From contig UZAN01040113.1 of the NCBI GenBank assembly GCA_900618425.1, positions 9,591-73,590 of the forward strand: a stretch of DNA of 64,000 nucleotides, written 5' to 3'. Origin of the DNA: Echinostoma caproni (taxonomy: Eukaryota; Platyhelminthes; Trematoda; Plagiorchiida; Echinostomatidae). This document shows, piece by piece, positions 29,401 through 44,100 of the stretch. The translations under genes and the position numbers were made by a program. The notes under the pieces were generated by a model. The model did not search any database and was not told the DNA's origin. It worked only from the letters and a program-made list of their open reading frames with translations. Each line of letters starts with the position of its first letter. The first letter of the stretch is position 1.

Positions 29401-32400
29401 TGCACGCGTATCCGTGAAAAATTTTGTCCGTAAATGACGTTGGTGCGGTTGACTCCTGGGGATTGTTACAAACGAAGAAATCATAATGGTAGTAAACTGA
29501 CCGACAAAAGGTAAGATCACGCAAGGAAGATCACGCGTGTTCTTGACAAAGTGTAACAGCCATTGTTCTTGTGCTTCTATGGTTTATTTTTAGGCTACTT
29601 TGACCGAATCAGACATTAATCCTTCTTCTACCTGATGAAAGCATAATTGAATTCCGATAGATTTTTCTTCCTTTTATAAACAACGAGAAATAAAGATGGA
29701 AGTATAGGTGATGAACGACAAAGCCCACTGAACCGCTGCTTCGTCCTGTCAGCAGTGCATACTTTTTCTGTTCCTGTCAGGGCTCGAGCTTTGACTCTTC
29801 TGGTTGATTTGAGCCATTTACACAAGGTGATCCCCGTCGACCATGTTGCTTAGGAATAAGGGTGTCCACTCCTAACTCGGAGGCTTGCGAGTCAAGTCCT
29901 GACAGGGATACAAAAGGCACGCATTGCTGACGAGCCCCAAACAGGACAAAACCGCTATCCAGTGCTCTTTGTCGATCATCACAAATCTTCCCATTGGATA
30001 TAAATGTATTTAACTAGTAGGGAATTACCGAAATCCAGAGGAATGAAAACCCAATCCAAGACAATCAACACGGCCTGGTTCCTGTGAACAATCAAAGGGT
30101 TTAATCAAGAACATGATAATCAGAACGGGAATAAAGATTCTGGGAGACGGAACGTGATTTAAATCATTGCTATGTAGTCTGTTTCGGCACTTGAATGCAT
30201 TGAATAGGCTATCTCGTTAAATCACTCAATGTCATCTTATAAGTTTACTTTGGATGGCTTTGATAACGCTTCGAGTTCTTGAAAGCCATAGTGACAAGGA
30301 ACAGCTAAATATTAAGTGTGGAATTCGGCTAATTGACTTAGTGAAATATTATAAAATACAATAAATGATTCACTTAGTAAAATATAAATCACCAAAACTG
30401 TTGACGTAAAAACTATTTCACTGTTGACTGAAAACAGCTCAGTTCGTAGTGGTGCATTGCGTGAAAAATCAGCATAAACTGTTTATCAAAAGGGTTCTCA
30501 TTCACCCCAATTATAGAACACTAACCTACGATACCGTCTCAACGACTCATTTCGACTGTCAAAGTCGCCCGGATCTTGAATTGGAGTGAATTGCTGTGAC
30601 CTTCCAGAGGCCGATTGATTTCTCCGGCGAGGAGTTGTCCGTCCGGAATCGTTTGTCCCGCGCCGAAACGATTCGCTATACTGACGAGTCGGATCCAACC
30701 ATTCCTCAACGTGATGTTGTTCCTCGTCCGGGCCCGATCGTGAACGAGCCCGTGTGGAATCGGTACGGGGACGTCGCTGGCCCGAATACTGGTCGGCTCG
30801 TAAGCGACGCAACAGTGCCGCGGACGGTCCACTGGCATGTGATATTGAACCCTTAGGAATGAGAGGAACATTCAAAACCGAGATCGCAAGACTTGTCCAA
30901 ACAAGATCATACGTGTGTTTGATTTATACTGCTTCCTTCATAACCTGCACCTTTTATTATAATCTGGTGTTCAGGTCTGAGGTTCAAATCCTGTTTTATG
31001 GGGCTGGTTATTTGGCTACAGGTTGGTCTAACTCATGATATCTTATGCGATTTGTCATTTCAAGTTCCAGCGTTGATGTTATCAAGGTGGAACAGCAGAA
31101 TTGTGTGATTCAGCCAGTCTAGTGGTCATTAGACAATGCTACGTAATAAAACATCTTGTAATGCAATAGAACCTTAATTTTGAAAACAGTTGCAATAGTC
31201 ATTTCCGTTTTTCTGGCAAGTTCCGGCTACGCCATTAGTGACAAGTAGGGTCTTGAATTATTTATATTTTTGCACTATAATGAGGAGTCAATCATTCACT
31301 GAGAAAAGTTCTTGCGTGACACAAAGGTAACTCTAATCTCATTGATGGGTTTTGTTGTTCCCATAAAATGTCTCAAACTGTCCATTTTACAACCTCGTAT
31401 TATTGTAAAGCCAATCAGATGAATAAATCGATTCACATTGAAACGCATGACTCACTTGCATTTTGGCGCTACTGTGCTCCGTTGACCTCAACGCGCGTTG
31501 AGTCTCTCTGAGACGTTGATGTATTTCACTGTGCGGTGCACAAAGTTCCTCCAAATCCGCTAACTCCGCCTCCAACTGTTCCCGTCGTCGTCGCATTGAG
31601 GCTGTCTCTTCCACATAGTTGAAATCCACATCCGTGCTCCGGCGACGCACGCTACGGTCCAAAGAATTCTCTTGTATCCGGGACGGACCGGAAGCCCAGT
31701 CGACGCGATCCGATTGGGCAATCCAGTTGGCCAGAGTGCACGACTGATCGGTCACTGTACTGCTACGGGTGGCCGGTTTCGGTGGATTGGTCATTTTTCG
31801 TTTGGATGCATTTAAACTGCGGGCAACTTCACGTGCCTCAACTTCGCGAGCCAGAGTAAGGCTTGGCTTGGGCGGCACAATTTCGTGTGGGGAAAGTAAG
31901 TGCTGTGAAAGAGGGAGGTAGAAACAACGACCATAGAAATTGAAACATTATCATCATCCAGTAAGGCCATTCGTTCTTCTGCATCAAAACGTAGCCTAGA
32001 ATCATTCTGATGACCAATCGTGAGCTTGTATCGTGTACCTGTCGACACTATAGTTGAACACTCCTCGGAAAAGAAACACTCCAAACTTTAAGGTTCTATT
32101 ACTTAACAGTTAAACTGATACTGAACAAACTTGTATGTGCGCAAGTTACTACGTTTATCGGTGATTGAGTTTATTGACCTGTACGCTTGTGATGCTCAGG
32201 CGACTTGTGACATTTGGACCTCCCCTGCCCCTCACCTAGCACACTTGAAACCAAGCCGAAAATCTATAGGACATCTAAAATACACTAGAAGACGACGTGG
32301 TGAGCAAATCTCGTTTTCGGTACTTCATTAAATTGTCAAATCGGCCTCGATCAATAACATCATTGCTACAACCAGAAATGGCATCCTGATTTGCATACGA

Positions 32401-35073
32401 CTCGCAGATGAACGATCGCTAGGACTGCTGGCCGGTCGCTGTGACCATTTCTTCCGGTGCAACACGTGTGTTTCCCGACGTCTTTTCGAGACGCGATTGA
32501 GGTGCCAGAAAAACAGAACTGGTAGTTAATCTGGCATCTTCATATACGAGACAAGCGCCATTCGGCATGACCAGACAAACACGGTGCCTCTCAGTGAGGA
32601 CAAAATGCGCACATGGCCTCCAGCGGAACACGGTCATCAAGTAATCAGGTGTATTCCGGATCCGTTCAATTTGCATATTGCATGTGACTTAAACTTCCAT
32701 TTACCTAGTTGCTTAAATCTTACAATATGTCTGTTTCTGGCACCCAGTAAACCAAATAACTCAGTAACCCACAAACAAAACAGGAAAGCAAATGATTGAT
32801 ACACTAAAGTCTCAGACTATTGGATGCCTGGCCGGGGACCAAAACCTGCCCAAACAACCAATGCTCGTCCACCCACCTCCCCCGCCAGGCCGTTTTATGG
32901 AATGAACTAAGTTACGTGGGGAGGGAAGAGATTGCAGACAGCAGTGACTGAATTGTGCAACTGTTTCAGAAATGCACCTTCTTCAGGACAACAGTCCGGA
33001 GTCTAGTTCGCATGCGTATGCATATGCTCAAGCGCGCGCACACACACACACACAAACACATTTACACAGATGCTCTTCGAATCACACCCAGATGTGAGCA
33101 CAGATACACAGACAGACAGGCATTTAGACAGACTTAAATTTCAGTGGCCGGTGAATACTCATGAGCACAGAGAGAGAGAGAGATGGAAAGAGCTGACTAG
33201 CACAGAGAAACAGTTTGCACAATCGATCGATCAGACAAAGGGACATCGGTGCGCGTATGCTCGCTCGGTTCGATTCACGGGCTAACCACGTGCAGATGAA
33301 ATCCTGTGTGTGTGTGTGTGTGCATTGGGCATGTGTATCTACCTGTGAGTTGTGAGTTCGAGGTGAGGAGAGTTATAAAACTGAACTGTGTAGAGGTGTG
33401 CACGTTCGCAGGCGTGCAGGCTCGCGCTCGGAAAATGATTATCTCCGTGTTGAGCGAACAATAGTGGAGTCTGTGCAAAATTTCGCACATATATGTCGGA
33501 CTCAATCCGAGGAAACAGCACCAGCATAGCATATCACGTTTGACCTGAATACGAGAACAAGATGAGACGGCGAACAGGGCCTCGGATTTTGGTTTGCCTG
33601 TCTAAATCCGTGTGGTATGGACCGTCACAACACGAAATCATTCACACTGGGTTGTTAACAAAACAACGAAACATATTAGGTGTGATGGAGACCTGTCCAT
33701 TGCGCTTTTAATCCGACGCTTTTTCAGACGTCTATGGATTATGAACCGATCATGACCACGATATTGGGGAATAAAATTTCTTTGAAGGATCGGTGCTTTG
33801 AGATTAGACAAGAACCGTCAGAATTCTATGAGTGAATTCTATCGAGTGAAATCTGAATGACTGAAACAGGATTGTAATCTCCTCAAATATCAATCACTAG
33901 TGAGTTTGCAACTGAGTCGGTAATACGCCGATAACAATCAGAACGTGTTAGTGTCCATCAGGCCTGTAGATTCACAAATTCACACCGGGGGAAGGTTTCT
34001 CCAAAACATCATTTGTATCATTCCAGATTCCTGTGTAACCGCAAAGCAGGATAGTATGTAACTATACTCGACAGAGGATCTAAGAAGCCAACCGTTTCAA
34101 AACTGTTCACACCCAAAGAAGGAAGAGTTGGTGGTGATGATAATCTGGAGAGAATATTACGACCAACGGGAAATTCGAATCACTCCTACTGTATGACTCT
34201 TAATGCATGCAGGGGAGGGAAGGGGGGCTAGGAACAGTGAAATAAAAACAAAACATTGTGGACGGGACAAGTCCGTAACGGTATCCAATGTATTGCACAC
34301 GGCATGTAAACCATACAAATCACAGCGATCCTGAAACGTAAATAAATAAAGCGAAGACAAAGGCAACCTGCTCGTTGGTATACGAGACTATTTATACAGC
34401 CAGCAATGAGTCGGCTAACTTCGCAGGGGTCAACCACGCTGTTCATCATTTAGACGAGGGCTTGTGGAGCGTCAGCATGAGCCAGTTAGTGTGTGTACGA
34501 GCACATTCTTTGACTCGGTGTTCATATCGTTCGAAGACATGGTTATATACGTCTTTTGTGAGCTATCCCAATAGTAGTTCAGCGTTACCTTAGTAAAGGT
34601 TTCACTGTACAGGTACCTGTGAGGTTTGATTGCATTTTCTACAGTTCTCATGGGTTTGGCTATTCACCTCCAAGTGTCACGTACTAGCGACGGCGCGCGC
34701 GCGCAAGCACACCCGCACAGTATAAAATCGCAACTATTCTTACACATGCACACGTGTACGCCTCCGGGAGCACAGAGAGAGTGAGTTCGTTTTCTCACGC
34801 GCAAGGTCAGTGGAATTTTATGGTATTATCAGACCCCTCGACCCACCCTTCTCGAGTATTTGGTAGGATGGGCGCGTCCCTACTGCCCTCTTTAATCAAT
34901 AATGGCCACATAGATGAACATGTATGACTCATTAATCTGTTCTGTCGAAAACAGAAGGAAAAAAATGACCGCATTACTTTCACAAACAGATTGGGATTAT
35001 TAGGAAATCGAGTAGAAATTTGAGACAGTAGCTCGGCTGAATTCGATTCTTTGAACATGAGCAGACAAAAATA

Positions 35074-35109
<36 letters not shown>

Positions 35110-38100
35110 CAAAAGTATGTTGCATTCCGTTTGTGCGCACACGACTTATTCGTCAGTCCTCTTTCTCTTTTCGTGAGACAGCAATCAAAAGCGGCGCACG
35201 AAAATGCATTGCTAATGATTGTAAAAACTGAAACTAAACTTTCTTTTATTGAACACGTAAGGATACACTTTTCCGGAAGGAATTAGCGGCTAATAAAACA
35301 CGCAAAAATTGTATAAAATCAGGCTGTGGTGATGACGGCATTCAAACACACGTGGATAGGTAAAAAGCTTCACTGAGCGCTGGGGACTACGACATACAGA
35401 ACCCAAGAGATTGTATGCACAGATCCGTGGGCACATTGGAAAAATACATCGATAACGCAAATCCAAATGACTAACGGAAGATACAACGAAAAGTACTTGT
35501 AAACACAAGCAGCAAGTCGCATGTGGTTTCTCCAGCTCAACCGGGATCGGCATGATGGACTTCTGAGGAAACTTCTTACGTTTAAACTCTCTCTCTCAGT
35601 TTATTCACTTGGATACAATGCTTCATTTGTGGCAAGTTAATTTCGGTTCGTCTTGGTAGGACTATTATTTGAACAATCAAATCGAACTTCAGGGTCCCAT
35701 CAAATTTCATGATTCCCCCAGCCTACTCTCCTTTTCTTCATCTATGGCCTTTAAATCCAGACAATTACTCAACAATTAGTTAATCCGGTTCTCTTTATGA
35801 TAGCATCATTATTCTCATCACTGATTGATCAATGGTCTCAGTGCATTTCATTCAATCCAGATTAGAGTGCATTAGTTTCCATACCACCAGAACCTCCTGT
35901 ATCTCTGTTTCCCATAAGCCAAACCTAAATGTTGAATTTTGTTTATCGCATTTTAGATCCTTATCTGCATCCGATTTTTCTCATGCCTTACGTCCTGGAC
36001 AATTCGGTACTTGCTCCGTACAAAGCAATTTTCACCTCCATCCTGCTTCTCGTCCTTTCGAACCCCCGGAAACATTCTGCTGTAGAATAGAGTGGCCACG
36101 TCTGAAGCTAAATCTCATGGTTCTCTGAACGGCATACAGAACAAGGCCATTGTTCATCTTGTCCATTGCATTACGATCGTTTGCCCGTATCTGTTCTACC
36201 GTTATTATCACGGATATCACCTTTCGCAATTGTTCACTCTGGCGTCTCCTCCGTTTCAGCATCAATTGCCAGTAAAACGCGGTCTCAAACGTTGTGCCAC
36301 GCTCACCAACCGACTATAAAAACTCGCTGAACGGTGACGTTTCTCTAACTTTGCTTGTGGAACACCCAACTACGATCTGCTTTTCCTCCCCGGGTATAGA
36401 ATTTTCACATTTAAGCTCAGAATCCACAATTTGCTCTTCTAATTCATGTTAACTCATGACGTTTAAACACAAACTTTGCATCACACTTGTCATGCAATTA
36501 AACAAAAACAAAAACAAAAATACTTTCAATGTATCACGGAAGAGGAAACGCAAACAAACGCGTGTGATTTGTTTCGATATTACTTTGTGTTTGTTGTTCC
36601 CAGTCAATTGGAAACTGTATAGTTCTCACGCAAAATAAATTATGAATACATTGAATTATATGGATTATAGTGTATTATAAGACAAACAAACATGACAGAG
36701 TCAAATTCACACCGTCGTACTCATCTTACTCTACCCGGTCCTTCTCCCTATGTGGTTGTCCGCCTCTCCAAAAGCAAAGAGAACACAACATGATAAGTAG
36801 CACTAAAATACGGATAGACTAAAACAGACCGTTGGTGAACAAATTGAGGGAAATCCTCCACAGCTTTGTCAGTTTCATGGCTCCTAGAAGTGGCGAAAAA
36901 AACTAACAATTATTGAATGTCAAATTTATTCATTCTTATCCGGACGGACACTAACTATCTGTGGAATATGTGAACGGGTGAGTTTCCACCTGAAGTACAG
37001 ACGAAAGTTGTTCAGATCAATGTGTTTTCAAACTAACTTCATTCTGGCAAAGTAATACGGAATACGCACGATTATTGAATGCTACTAACTACGAAAACAA
37101 TAAACCCTATCCAGTAGAGTTTATTTCTTATCAGTCAAATGCCATTCCCGGCAATTTTTAACAAAAATTAAAATGAACGTTTTTCGAACAATGTTGAGGT
37201 TGGGGTCATTTCGCTAAATGAACATAGAATTTCAGCAGTGATTCACATCTGCCCTACACAGACCGTACACCTACACACCGTACATCCTACACTAATATGG
37301 TCATTTGCTCAAGCTATTGGCCGCAGATCAAATGAAGCTCCAAAGGCACTTTTCCTCTCTCACTCCTAGAAGGTTCAAAGTTCGAGTCCCCATTTGAGCA
37401 CATAAATGACATGCACTGTGAATGAGCTCCAACAATTGAGAAGCAGCTGTCCGGTGCTCTCTTCTAGCCGATTCACAAAGTTTAGTTGGCCTGAAAAATG
37501 ATTGATGAAGCAACGAGGCCCACACTCCAATTAATAAGGCTATAAACAGTAAGTGATGCTTTTGAAATCCGACAGGCTAATCAGAACATAATATTTTAAA
37601 TATCGTGATGTTTGGCCCATCGGGAAAAACATGGAGTTGCTCTCAAACTGTTGTTTTGGATACCGTGAACAAATTGTAGACGACGCATTGTTTCCGAGAC
37701 AACGTTCACGCTGTTTCCCTGCAACCATGTTCGTTTGGTTCTTGTTATAGACAATGGGAACTGGACATCCCTTATCAGCCCCGTGGACAAGAACGTGAGA
37801 TTGGTCATTGCATAGATGTTCGGTTGAAGAGGCATGGCCATTGTCCGTCATTGTGTGCGTATGTGCTTGTTTGTCAACCGCGTAACCTCACGTGTTACCA
37901 TCATAACTACAGACAAGCAAATATATCGGCTAGTGGTCAGACTCACAACATAACATACCGATGGTAGACGTTAGTCGAATCAAACATTTCTACAAAGGGT
38001 ACCTTAATCAGCTAGTCAATGACTTGTTCTTAGATCATTTTCTGATAGTTGCCTATTCTAACGGTCGAGATAATTATAGCATCCAAAAACAATCGGTGTT

Positions 38101-41100
38101 CAATGGGCAATCAGTGGTTAAGTGAAACTCCCAGATATGGGTGACAGTTTGTCACATGGTACTCGTCATGGGAAGAGAGCGTGAATAAACAAATATGGGC
38201 TCAATGATCACATACTACCTCTGTGTGTGTCTCTTGAATACAGAGAGAAGTGTGAAATATCCGTGGAATCATGGCTCAGTGAAACGTCAATAATCGGTGC
38301 GACGAGTTGTAACCAACACAGTGTGATTTGAAACAATAATTTGGCCATGCAAGTTGGTGCTCTGAACACGTAATCGCACAATGTGGTTCTGTAGTCCTGT
38401 CACTGTGTCTCAACTGGGGCTCAATGCAGACAAACTGCATAGGAACATCAGATGGGACTAGTAACAAAACTCACCACGTCTAGCATCACCCCATTCATTC
38501 ACTCCAATGTGATGATGAAGTCAACTGTCTCGGTGGAATTGAAAAGCAATCCTTTCGAAATTGGATGCAGTGCAGCCCAACAAATGCCATAAACAAAACT
38601 GTTTATTCTACACTTTCTGTTTTAATTCACTATAGACCAAAAACACAAAATTGTTCCCGTTTTCGTTTTTTCGATTGCATGAATGCGTTTAACTCTGTTG
38701 GCACGAACACCCTATTGAGACTGTTTAAGTAACATAATCTCCCACCACACCTTTTGAATTGGTTGCATGACTACTTCACTGACCGACGCCAATTCATTTA
38801 TCTCAATGGTATTAGGTCATCCACTGTTACTGTAAACCAGAGTGTAATTCAGGGAGCAATTTTCATCCCCTTATCAGTTCTCTTTTTACATCCAAAACTA
38901 ACCAATCACCCCAACTGTTTTCACATTAATAGAGGCCGGCGAGATAGTACTTGATCGTGCATCAAATAACAATCCTTCAACAAACCCCCTTCAATCAGCC
39001 ATAAGTTCCATTTCTGAATGGTCCGATGGTTTTAACCTTTTTGTAAACCTGAAAAAATGCATCAAAGTTTTGGTTACCATGAATCGTGGATTTTTTCTGC
39101 CTGCCGACCTCAAATGGTCCTACCACATACAAGAAACATTTTTTAAAGTGAGAAAGCTAACCTCATGAATTTCACACTGACATCTGAGGGTGTTATTGTA
39201 TGTAATTTTTAGATTTATTTTCTCCTGCATTTCATGCCATTGGATCCACTGCTTTTCCGTTATCTTTCCCGGTCTATTGCCTAAGGATTTCATATTGAAC
39301 AGATGCTCGCTGAAAATCATCTTTATATATGGATTCGTCCCTTATGTGACGCTGGTCGACCAACACCTTAGGATGTGTGACCGTCTGTGTGACTCAGTCT
39401 CGTCCGATGTATCACATACTTTACACAAAACCCTCTCTGGCTCCGTTTCTAATTCGAACACTCGCAATAAATTTAAACTTTTTTACACTCGTACCACTGT
39501 TTTTTACATACTCCGTTGCACCTTGTCTTTCATGTCTTTTGGTTTCCATGGGACGAATATCAAACGAACTGATGCAGTCTCATGTAAGTTGTTATGCGAA
39601 AATTCTCTACATTTTCTACACTTTCCCGCTCCCGCACATTGGTGTCTATTTTGGTCTAATTGCAATTTCAATAGCATGTATGCCAAAGTGCAAGTGATAA
39701 CATTCTTCTACACTGAAAGTTCTCTCCACAATGGATGAATAAAGTGCACACTTTACTTGACTTCACTTGATGAATCATGAACACACTGAACCAAGGCATC
39801 ATCAAACGCGGGGTCCTGTCAGCAATACATCACCAATTTAGTTGTGGGAAATCCTTTCACATTGTCCAAGTATTTTTCGAAAGTTCAGGATAGCCATAAT
39901 TTATAAAGCTGAGAATAAAGATCAGATTTCGATGGCGGTGACTGTTGTTTCTCTGCCAACATCGATCCACAAAAGGCACATTTAAATGACACCATCAAGG
40001 AGTTTGCTGATCTCAGGTAGTCATATCCGAGGCTACTTTGACCAACTGAAGTCCAACGTAATTCAAAAGCCCCGGGGTTTCACACAAATTAGGCTCGTAA
40101 CTGTCCTCACAACAACAGTTTGTCTCTGCAGGATCATGGGGTTTATGGATTTCGGTATTTACCATTGTTGGTTCGTTATAAAACAAAATTTGAAGTGCAA
40201 ACTCTATGGCTGGGGGGCATACTCTAGTCCCATCATTGTGGGTCCAACGACCGAAGTGTGAATTGCCTTCATCCCGGTGGTAGATTTTCAAAATGAACTG
40301 TCAGCGGTAACCGTCGAGCAATGAAAGAGATTAATTGGATCTACGAGTATTCCGTACAAAAAATATTTCCGAAAAGAAACATCACATTATTGACAGTGAG
40401 AAATTCCCACACAATGCACATACTTGACGATATTCGCTGGCGAACAACACATCATCGCCCCCGTACAGATCTCCCATTCGAAGCATATTGCTAAGGAATG
40501 TGACCAGCGGTTCGGAGAGTGACAATTGTCCATTCACGTCTTTCAGTTCCACCTCGATTGCTTCAATATCTTTATTTGCATCTGCGCTGTCCCTGGTTAG
40601 GAGATTATAAGAAAATCGAAAGATGAGAACGGAATGACAGAGTGTAAAAAGAAACACAGAACAATATTTTTTTATTGTTTCGCACACGATTTACCAATCA
40701 TCATATTCGCCACTCTCCTTTCCTCCCCAATGCACACGAACAAACACGTGCACATACGCAAACAACCCAACTACTCAACCGCATGACAAATTTAATCCTA
40801 TCTCCGCATTACACACACACACACACGCACGGACTGATTATCTTACCGTTTTGATGAGCGGATTAGATCGATTTGACGGGTAAAATAGTCATGCCATCGT
40901 TGCAAATTCGCTTTCTCCCGATTCAGTTGTAACAGTAGCAGTATGAGTTCATCGCGCTGTAAAAAGGATAATGGTTCGGGAAGTCATTCGAACACGGGGA
41001 CTGAAGTGCTGAGTGAATGTGATTCATAAGACGTATAAACAGATAATATTTGAGTACAAGCAAAGAGGGTGTAGTAATGCACACACACAAACAAAACGGT

Positions 41101-44100
41101 TCACAAATATGTGTTAGTAGGCGCAAGTCCGAACTTATCGTTTCGACTTATTGACACAAAATGTGACAACCTCATCTGGAAAACCGATAGGTTTTTTAAA
41201 CCATAAGTTGTTGATTTGAATCTGGTTTACGGAGTTTTGCTCATTTTGGAATTCGGCTTCTTCCATCGACTGGATAGCCATTGACTTGTGCAACGTTTTT
41301 CGTGGATTCTGGATCTTTCGAATACATGCAGATCGGCAATGTTGTCTGTCCACAGATCGACCACACCGTGTCTCATCATACAGGGACCGCCTGCCGGGCT
41401 TAAATTCCGCAAACCAATCAAGCAAAGTGCTTCTTGAAGGTGCGTCATCACCAAAGGCAGCTTGCGAACGATCCACAGTCTGATTCTGCTCTAAACCACA
41501 TTCGTAGTCGTAGAAAATCATCACCCCTCAGGGACATCGACTAAGCTCCATCCTTACGATTCGAGTAAAACTACCCTTAGATGACTTGTGAGCTGTGCTC
41601 AGCAGTTGATATTTGGTTCTGTGTGAGTTGAAATCACTGAACAATATTCACAGCTCACGTTTTCCTTGCCCGTTCATCTGCACCTCGTCCGCGTACCAAA
41701 AAGGTTTGTGTGAGTTATTCAAAGCAGCAAATGTCTTTATCTGCAATTGAGCTGTGTGATGGCTGTTAAAGAGTCTTCTTCTCATCCCTGTAAGAAATTG
41801 TCAGCACTAATTCGATCTCACAGGAACATATTGCACAGTATGTAATGACAGCACTTTGCTTGACAAAACAAAACAGGCTTACCGATTTTCCGAGTAAGTC
41901 TGACGCAGAAATACTCATGCGTTTGGCTAAACCGCTAACCGGATAACGACTTTTCACTTCATCTAACGATTTGGTCGGCTGAAAAGGGAACCGATTGCAG
42001 TAACAGGGGCATGAACGAGAGATGCAACTGCATTGTCAACGCAAGTGTATCACAAAACAAAAGTAATGTGACTCAATAAATTTACAATTTTGTTAATATT
42101 TCTTTTCAGTTAGCAACGGTGTTCTGATTTGTAGCCTAAAATCACACACCTCGTGGTTCACGTGACAGAGCGATGCACTAGTAACGATCACCTGCGTTGA
42201 CATTTGTATGAATCATTGAAATTAATCGTTGTTGATGTGCGTTTCGATTAATGGGGCAATCGACCGTTTGAGGTAACGCGAGAAATTCTCACCACCGCGT
42301 GGCTCAACCGGTGTGATAGATCTGATGTGAAAACCACAAACAAATTTAGCTATTCCATTTCACCCGTTCACCGAGCTTGGCAATTTGTTTGCAAACGTTG
42401 CATCACCAGCCGAAGTGACATCGTCCGTGCTTGTGAAGTGGCACTGTTCTGCTTGTACCAGATCGTTTATATATGTGTTCTCCACCGACCATTGTTGTCC
42501 CTTGTTCTCATTATGTTCGACTCGGTTCACCGTTGAACTGGTGCTATACCTTCAAACACTGTAATTATAAAGATAAACTTACGAACTACTGAGAATTTGA
42601 TGCATTCTCATTAAGAATAATAACCAAGTTTTAATTGTTTGTTAATCAGTATTATAGCTTTTCAGGGTTTGAAAATTAGAATTCAAAATACAAGTCAAAA
42701 TTTGAAGTAGATCAGGTCAGATCATTCACGAGGTTGGAGTATCCTATCAGAAGACCAGTCGCATTAAAACAAAATAAAAGTATTTGAATCTCCTTGCCAT
42801 CACATTTCTGCTTTTTGCATATGGACTACAATTGAAGCTTCGATTCGTTTTATAAGAAAGTAAACAATGAAAGAAACCATAAACAAAACTGGCGATGCTC
42901 ACCTCGATTATCTGGGTCTGATGTCGTGTTATGTGCGCAACTTTGCCCGCTCAAAAACGCTTATCCAAAGTGAATAAAACTTTACTGCCGTGGCCACCGC
43001 TATTTCAAATTCTGTAATAGTATAGATGATCCAAAAAACCTGAGGGAAACTCTGTAACCTCCCAGGCAATATTTTGTGTGAACTAGCTCACATGTGAACA
43101 CTTAAATCGTATAAGGATTTCCGAACGAACCTTTCCAAAATAATGGCCTAAACTCGACCGGGATTCAGGGGTGTGGTCGGTTGTAGAAAGTGGATAGGCT
43201 GCAAAACGATTGTGAAAATTTGAAAATTCAAAAAGACAACACATTTAGCTTTCAACTTGTTTTATGATAGGGTGATAGCGCCTAATCTTTGCGCATTTTG
43301 TTGGGTGCGAATTCCAATGTTTTCTGTTGCTTTAAATTGAACAGTTTTTGGAGACGATTCAAGTATGGTAATAGACAGCTGTTTTGCTCCGTTTTTGATT
43401 GGTCCAGGAGATGTGCGGTGTGTATCCTCGAACAGTCAAGTAGAAGAACATTAAGCCAGAAGCTGACACCCCCTTATTTTCTTGTACAGGTTAGTGAATC
43501 AATAATTCAGAGGCGTCACAATATTAAGGTGCAAAGATTCTTTTTTTCGTAATTGACGTAAACCCTTATAGGCCCCCAAAACCCGTAATGATTGAGCACG
43601 TGATCGGTTTCGCTCCTAAAACCGAAATAACCACCGCCAGCACTTTACGTGTCATTGATATTAATCTCCGCAAACTAATTTTACTCTCTAAGATAACGGG
43701 ATAAACCATTGGAAATAACCTCAATGGCTCTTTGAATTCTCATTTGGACCAGGTAAATCGCTTCGAAACGAACCGATGCTCAGTTGATGAGAAGAAAGTA
43801 GCCAGTTTGCACACAGACACATCCAGGGTCACGTGTGAAGTCATTGAAAAGTGCTTGAAGTCTATCACGCGTGTCAGCTGTTTGGCTCTAAGAAATGAAA
43901 CCCAATTGATCTACCTGCCTACCTACCTACCTACCTACCTACCTACCTATCTTTCTTCGTCCCGCTGTGCCTCAGCGCACACTCGGACGAGCACAAACAC
44001 AATTTACATCATCTGGCTGTAAAGTACATGCCTACCACCACCAGATTCACCCAAGTGAACAAGATTCACCGATGGCTCATTCTAGTCCCTATGTTGCTCA

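Noticed and set aside
30596..30856. Plus-strand open frame opposite exon 11
   Set aside because: It is a shadow of the minus-strand exon, which has matching splice sites and phase.
35690..36420. Pyrimidine-rich plus-strand stretch as a LINE
   Set aside because: No reverse transcriptase or endonuclease motif could be read, so it is left unassigned.
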